Part shown: positions 61,522 through 64,000 of the stretch, in pieces | Numbering within the stretch: position 1 is the first letter of the stretch | Layout of the letters: each line of letters begins with the position of its first letter | NCBI GenBank assembly: GCA_039030555.1 | Contig: JBCCDY010000007.1 | Span: forward strand, 186,001-250,000 | Direction: 5' to 3' | Length of the DNA stretch: 64,000 nt | Origin: JBCCDY01 sp039030555 | Lineage (GTDB): Bacteria > Bacteroidota > Bacteroidia > Cytophagales > Cyclobacteriaceae | The notes under the pieces: model-generated | What the model saw: only the letters and a program-made list of their open reading frames with translations | Told to the model about the DNA's origin: nothing | Database searches by the model: none | Translations under genes and position numbers: made by a program

Positions 61522-62764
61522 TTTATTGATTCGAACCTTTTTTTACGGGACCGTAGTAATTTTACTACTCACCTCATGTTATAACGAAAAGGTTTATAGG
61601 ATCACCGGGTCTATCGAGGACCCCCAAAATCAAATTTCTAAAACAATAGCTGATATACTTAACAAAGAGTTGAGTGACAGTGTAATGGTGACTCCCGGCG
61701 TTAGCTCTTTGGCCAATTTAGATTCTGTAAATAATAACGATGCGGATATGGCCATCATTGACAATTTTATTCCGTACATGTCTGATATAAGCGCCATTTA
61801 TCCCATTTACCCGCAGATATTACACGTCTTGTACAAAGGGGATTCAGAACCCGAAAGCTTTGAAGATCTGGTTTTAGATAAAAAAATATTCGCCGGTGCG
61901 GAAAGTAGCGGGTCTCATAGGTTTGTTTTGAATTTACTGGAAGAGTTCAATATCGATAAGGGTCGAATAGAATTTGTTGATATTCTCGATCTCTTTTCAT
62001 CTGATGTGATATTCAACTTCACAGATATAATTGGTTTTAGCGAGCTTCGCGATCTCCGCGAATACAAGTTTTATAGTATGGATGATCCCGATAAATTAGG
62101 TAAGGGCTCCATTGTCGATGGCATATGCCTTCGATATCCTCAACTCAAACCTTTTATTATTCCAAAAGAGCTTTATGGAGAGTTCACACCCGAGGCCGTA
62201 TTAACTATTTCGGTCGATGCTATTTTGATTTGTAGAAGTGAAGTCGATACCGAATTCATTTATAACGTAACTAAGCTCTTAAGTGAAAACAGGCAAAAGC
62301 TTATTCATATTAGCCCATTATTATACGAGGGCCTTTCCAATAATTTCGATCATCAAAGTTTAAACTTTCCAATACATCCTGGAGCAAAACAGTATTCTGA
62401 AAGGGATGAACCTACTCTGGTAGAGCGTTATGCTGAATTAGGTGGTGTAGTTATTTCCATCATCATCGCCATTGGATCAGCAGCTTATACGTTAACGAGG
62501 ATTAAAGATCAAAAGAAGAAAGATCACATTGATGTTTATTACGATAAATTACTGAGAATCAGGAGGAAGGTTGATTTCATCAGAAAAAAGAAAGATGCTC
62601 AGGATTTATTGAATCGGCTGAAAGATATTCAAGAGATCACGATAAGATTGGTTATTGAGGAGAAGCTTCTTGCTAATGAGTCTTTCTCAATATTTTTAAC
62701 GCTTTCACAACTTATAGTGACAGAAATTCATGAGAAGTGCTCAAAATTGGAAATAGAACTATAA
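61508..62764 (+). CDS. TAXI-family binding protein with C-terminal membrane helix
   Basis: 418 residues, TTG start overlapping the MFS stop. It has an N-terminal lipoprotein-like signal (VVILLLTSC). The substrate-binding region resembles TAXI-type TRAP solute receptors (ADILNKELSDSVMVTPGVSSLANLDSVNNN, ADMAIIDNF, AGAESSGSHRFVLNLL). A predicted membrane helix (GGVVISIIIAIGSAAYTL, about 312-332) is followed by a basic helical tail of ~85 residues. There is no TRAP permease nearby. With both a lipobox and an internal helix, the topology is unusual for a transport receptor. A sensing role is possible (inference). Confidence 0.8.
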   Translation: MGVLSLLIRTFFYGTVVILLLTSCYNEKVYRITGSIEDPQNQISKTIADILNKELSDSVMVTPGVSSLANLDSVNNNDADMAIIDNFIPYMSDISAIYPIYPQILHVLYKGDSEPESFEDLVLDKKIFAGAESSGSHRFVLNLLEEFNIDKGRIEFVDILDLFSSDVIFNFTDIIGFSELRDLREYKFYSMDDPDKLGKGSIVDGICLRYPQLKPFIIPKELYGEFTPEAVLTISVDAILICRSEVDTEFIYNVTKLLSENRQKLIHISPLLYEGLSNNFDHQSLNFPIHPGAKQYSERDEPTLVERYAELGGVVISIIIAIGSAAYTLTRIKDQKKKDHIDVYYDKLLRIRRKVDFIRKKKDAQDLLNRLKDIQEITIRLVIEEKLLANESFSIFLTLSQLIVTEIHEKCSKLEIEL

Positions 62765-63325
62765 TTCCCCACTCTCAACATATCGATTGTAATTTTGCAA
62801 TGCCCTTTCCTCATTCACAATAGGATTTTCTTTCCATAATTCTTTACCATCCAAAGAAAGCGTTCTTTCGAAAAGAAATAGTCTACCAGCAGAGTCCACT
62901 AAAAAGTTAGTGTAAACTGGGGTTGTTGCCCTGCCCATGGCTAAAGTCATAGAACACCATCCTCCAAATTGAGGAAGATACTTCGAAGGATTTTTTTCAA
63001 ATTCATCTCGGTTAACCTCATTCTTAAAAAAATACTCTACTCCTTCGTAAGTAGAAATGAATTTGCTAATGCCTTTTACAGGGGCATCATTATTAAAATA
63101 ACTTACCGGATCATACTCTCCTAAACCGATGTGATTAGAAGAAACGCAATATTTTAAAGTATCGACTTCCGTATTTTGTGTTTGGTCTAATGAGTTTAAT
63201 TCAGTGGGGGGTGTTTCTGAAGGTGTTGATTCGTTAACCTTATCCGAATCAGTTTGAGTTTTTTGTGAATTACATGCTGTAATTGTAATAAGCAGTACTG
63301 CTACTAACGAGAGGTATTTGACCAT
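62759..63325 (-). CDS. YHS-domain lipoprotein (copy 2)
   Basis: 188 residues with a lipoprotein signal (LVAVLLITITAC) and a Ser/Thr/Glu-rich linker, then a YHS-like domain: YCVSSNHIGLGEYDPVSYFNND, GVEYFFKNEVNRDEFEKNPSKYLPQFGGWCS. The expected metal-linked Cys of GGYCA is retained as GGWCS. The C-terminal ~50 residues (LFLFERTLSLDGKELWKENP) are shared with the adjacent paralogue. YHS domains occur in metal-handling proteins; the role here is not established. It converges with the TAXI-type gene (6-base overlap). Confidence 0.87.
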   Translation of the reverse strand: MVKYLSLVAVLLITITACNSQKTQTDSDKVNESTPSETPPTELNSLDQTQNTEVDTLKYCVSSNHIGLGEYDPVSYFNNDAPVKGISKFISTYEGVEYFFKNEVNRDEFEKNPSKYLPQFGGWCSMTLAMGRATTPVYTNFLVDSAGRLFLFERTLSLDGKELWKENPIVNEERALQNYNRYVESGEL

Positions 63326-63334
63326 ATTAAAGTT

Positions 63335-63847
63335 TTAATCAGGGAATTTGCCTTTTTCTATAAGATAATTATAATTATGATTCGCTAATTTTTCGTACTC
63401 AACCTCATTATTTGACCATAGTATTTTTCCGTTTACACCCAGCGTTCTTTCAAATAAGAAAAGACCCTTTTCATTTACGATATATAAATCTAATCTGGGT
63501 TTTGTCAACTGTTTTGAAGCCATATTCGTTGCACACCAGCCGCCATATTTAGGGAGGTATTTCTTCGGGTTTTGATCAAATTTATCTTTGTTGATTTTAT
63601 TCTTGAATAAATAACTAACACCATCATATGAAGACTTAAACTTTTCATTTCCTTTCAAAGGGTCTTCTTCGAAGAACGTTACTAAGTCATATCCATCAAC
63701 ACCTTTTCCCTCGTATAAGCAATACTTATTTTGATCGGCGTTTTCCGATCGATTTGAGTTATCAGGACTTTTTAAAGCTGTTTCTACGTGGAGCAAACTA
63801 CAAGTAGGTAAAATAAAAAGTATAAAAGAGTTAAATATCAAATTCAT
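63335..63847 (-). CDS. YHS-domain protein (copy 1)
   Basis: 170 residues with a signal-like N-terminus (IFNSFILFILPTCSLLHVE). The YHS core is YCLYEGKGVDGYDLVTFFEEDPLKG, then YLFKNKINKDKFDQNPKKYLPKYGGWCATN. It shares the C-terminal block (LFLFERTLGVNGKILWSNNE) with the next gene, so the two are tandem duplicates. The ATG is at 63847. The gene pair is read leftward. Function unknown; exported metal binding is a family-based guess. Confidence 0.85.
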   Translation of the reverse strand: MNLIFNSFILFILPTCSLLHVETALKSPDNSNRSENADQNKYCLYEGKGVDGYDLVTFFEEDPLKGNEKFKSSYDGVSYLFKNKINKDKFDQNPKKYLPKYGGWCATNMASKQLTKPRLDLYIVNEKGLFLFERTLGVNGKILWSNNEVEYEKLANHNYNYLIEKGKFPD

Positions 63848-63967
63848 GATTTCTTTCCATTAGCGGTTTCAGATAAATAGCTACCTAAAAATAACATTTT
63901 TCAGACTATTTATATACAAGCCGTCAAACTACTTGAAAGAGTGTATCTTGATTAAGAATTGTTTAGA

Positions 63968-64000
63968 ATGATACTAAAGCTTATCCAATCAATTAGTGAT
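63968..64000 (+). CDS. Possible start of a further gene, cut by the window
   Basis: ATG at 63968 is followed by ten open codons (ILKLIQSISD) to the window edge. The preceding 120 bases are AT-rich and gene-free. Eleven codons cannot prove a gene. Confidence 0.3.
   Translation, partial: MILKLIQSISD

Noticed and set aside
1..64000. tRNA, rRNA or riboswitch genes
   Set aside because: Reading the gaps revealed no cloverleaf, rRNA segment or known riboswitch core; a covariance-model search would be needed to exclude small RNAs.

Overview
This window is a chromosomal segment of a Bacteroidota bacterium, most likely a gliding marine member of the Cytophagales. The evidence is an LpxC-FabZ fusion, a PorX-type response regulator with a PglZ-like effector domain, a giant secreted protein with a type IX secretion (T9SS) C-terminal sorting domain, a TonB receptor with a carboxypeptidase-regulatory domain, a DUF5686 protein, Bacteroidota promoters (TTTG-N19-TAnnTTTG), AT-rich DNA and few Shine-Dalgarno sequences. 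The order-level placement is inference.

Layout. Positions 1-4168 (minus) carry a lipid A operon: an HD phosphohydrolase, lpxD, lpxC-fabZ and lpxA, the last cut by the window edge. Positions 4221-7429 (plus) carry porX, tsaE and ald, overlapping end to end. A YefM/YoeB-type toxin-antitoxin pair and valS follow on the minus strand. Positions 11042-20065 hold one 3007-residue secreted protein that joins a choice-of-anchor-I propeller, an extracellular endonuclease and a 5'-nucleotidase. It is followed by a lipoprotein HEIGH metallopeptidase. Positions 21.4-30.8 kb are mixed metabolic and sensory genes: fumarylacetoacetase, flavin reductase, alpha/beta hydrolase, polyprenyl synthase, a thioredoxin-like lipoprotein, a TPR histidine kinase and a LamG protein.

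Positions 31168-47628 are a complete division and cell wall (dcw) cluster: mraZ, rsmH, ftsL, ftsI, murE, mraY, murD, ftsW, murG, murC, ftsQ, ftsA, ftsZ. A probable MraZ operator of four boxes at exact 10-bp spacing lies in front, and a terminator lies behind. This otherwise compact operon is interrupted twice by small accessory genes, each framed by direct repeats. One is a four-helix-bundle (23S intervening-sequence type) gene between ftsW and murG, framed by 19-bp repeats. The other is a DUF559 (Vsr-like nuclease) gene between ftsQ and ftsA, framed by 109-bp double-hairpin repeats and, outside those, by identical 14-bp repeats. The DUF559 unit is the best candidate here for an under-described mobile system.

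Positions 47.7-52.8 kb carry a sulfotransferase, a 40-codon ORF, a sulfatase, a steroid 5-alpha-reductase-like membrane protein and an SDR, separated by several palindromic intergenic elements. Positions 52.8-64 kb carry a small lipoprotein, a TonB receptor, two tandem START-domain proteins, a DUF5686 outer-membrane protein, an MFS transporter, a TAXI-type binding protein and two tandem YHS-domain lipoproteins. I saw no rRNA, tRNA, CRISPR array or complete IS element.
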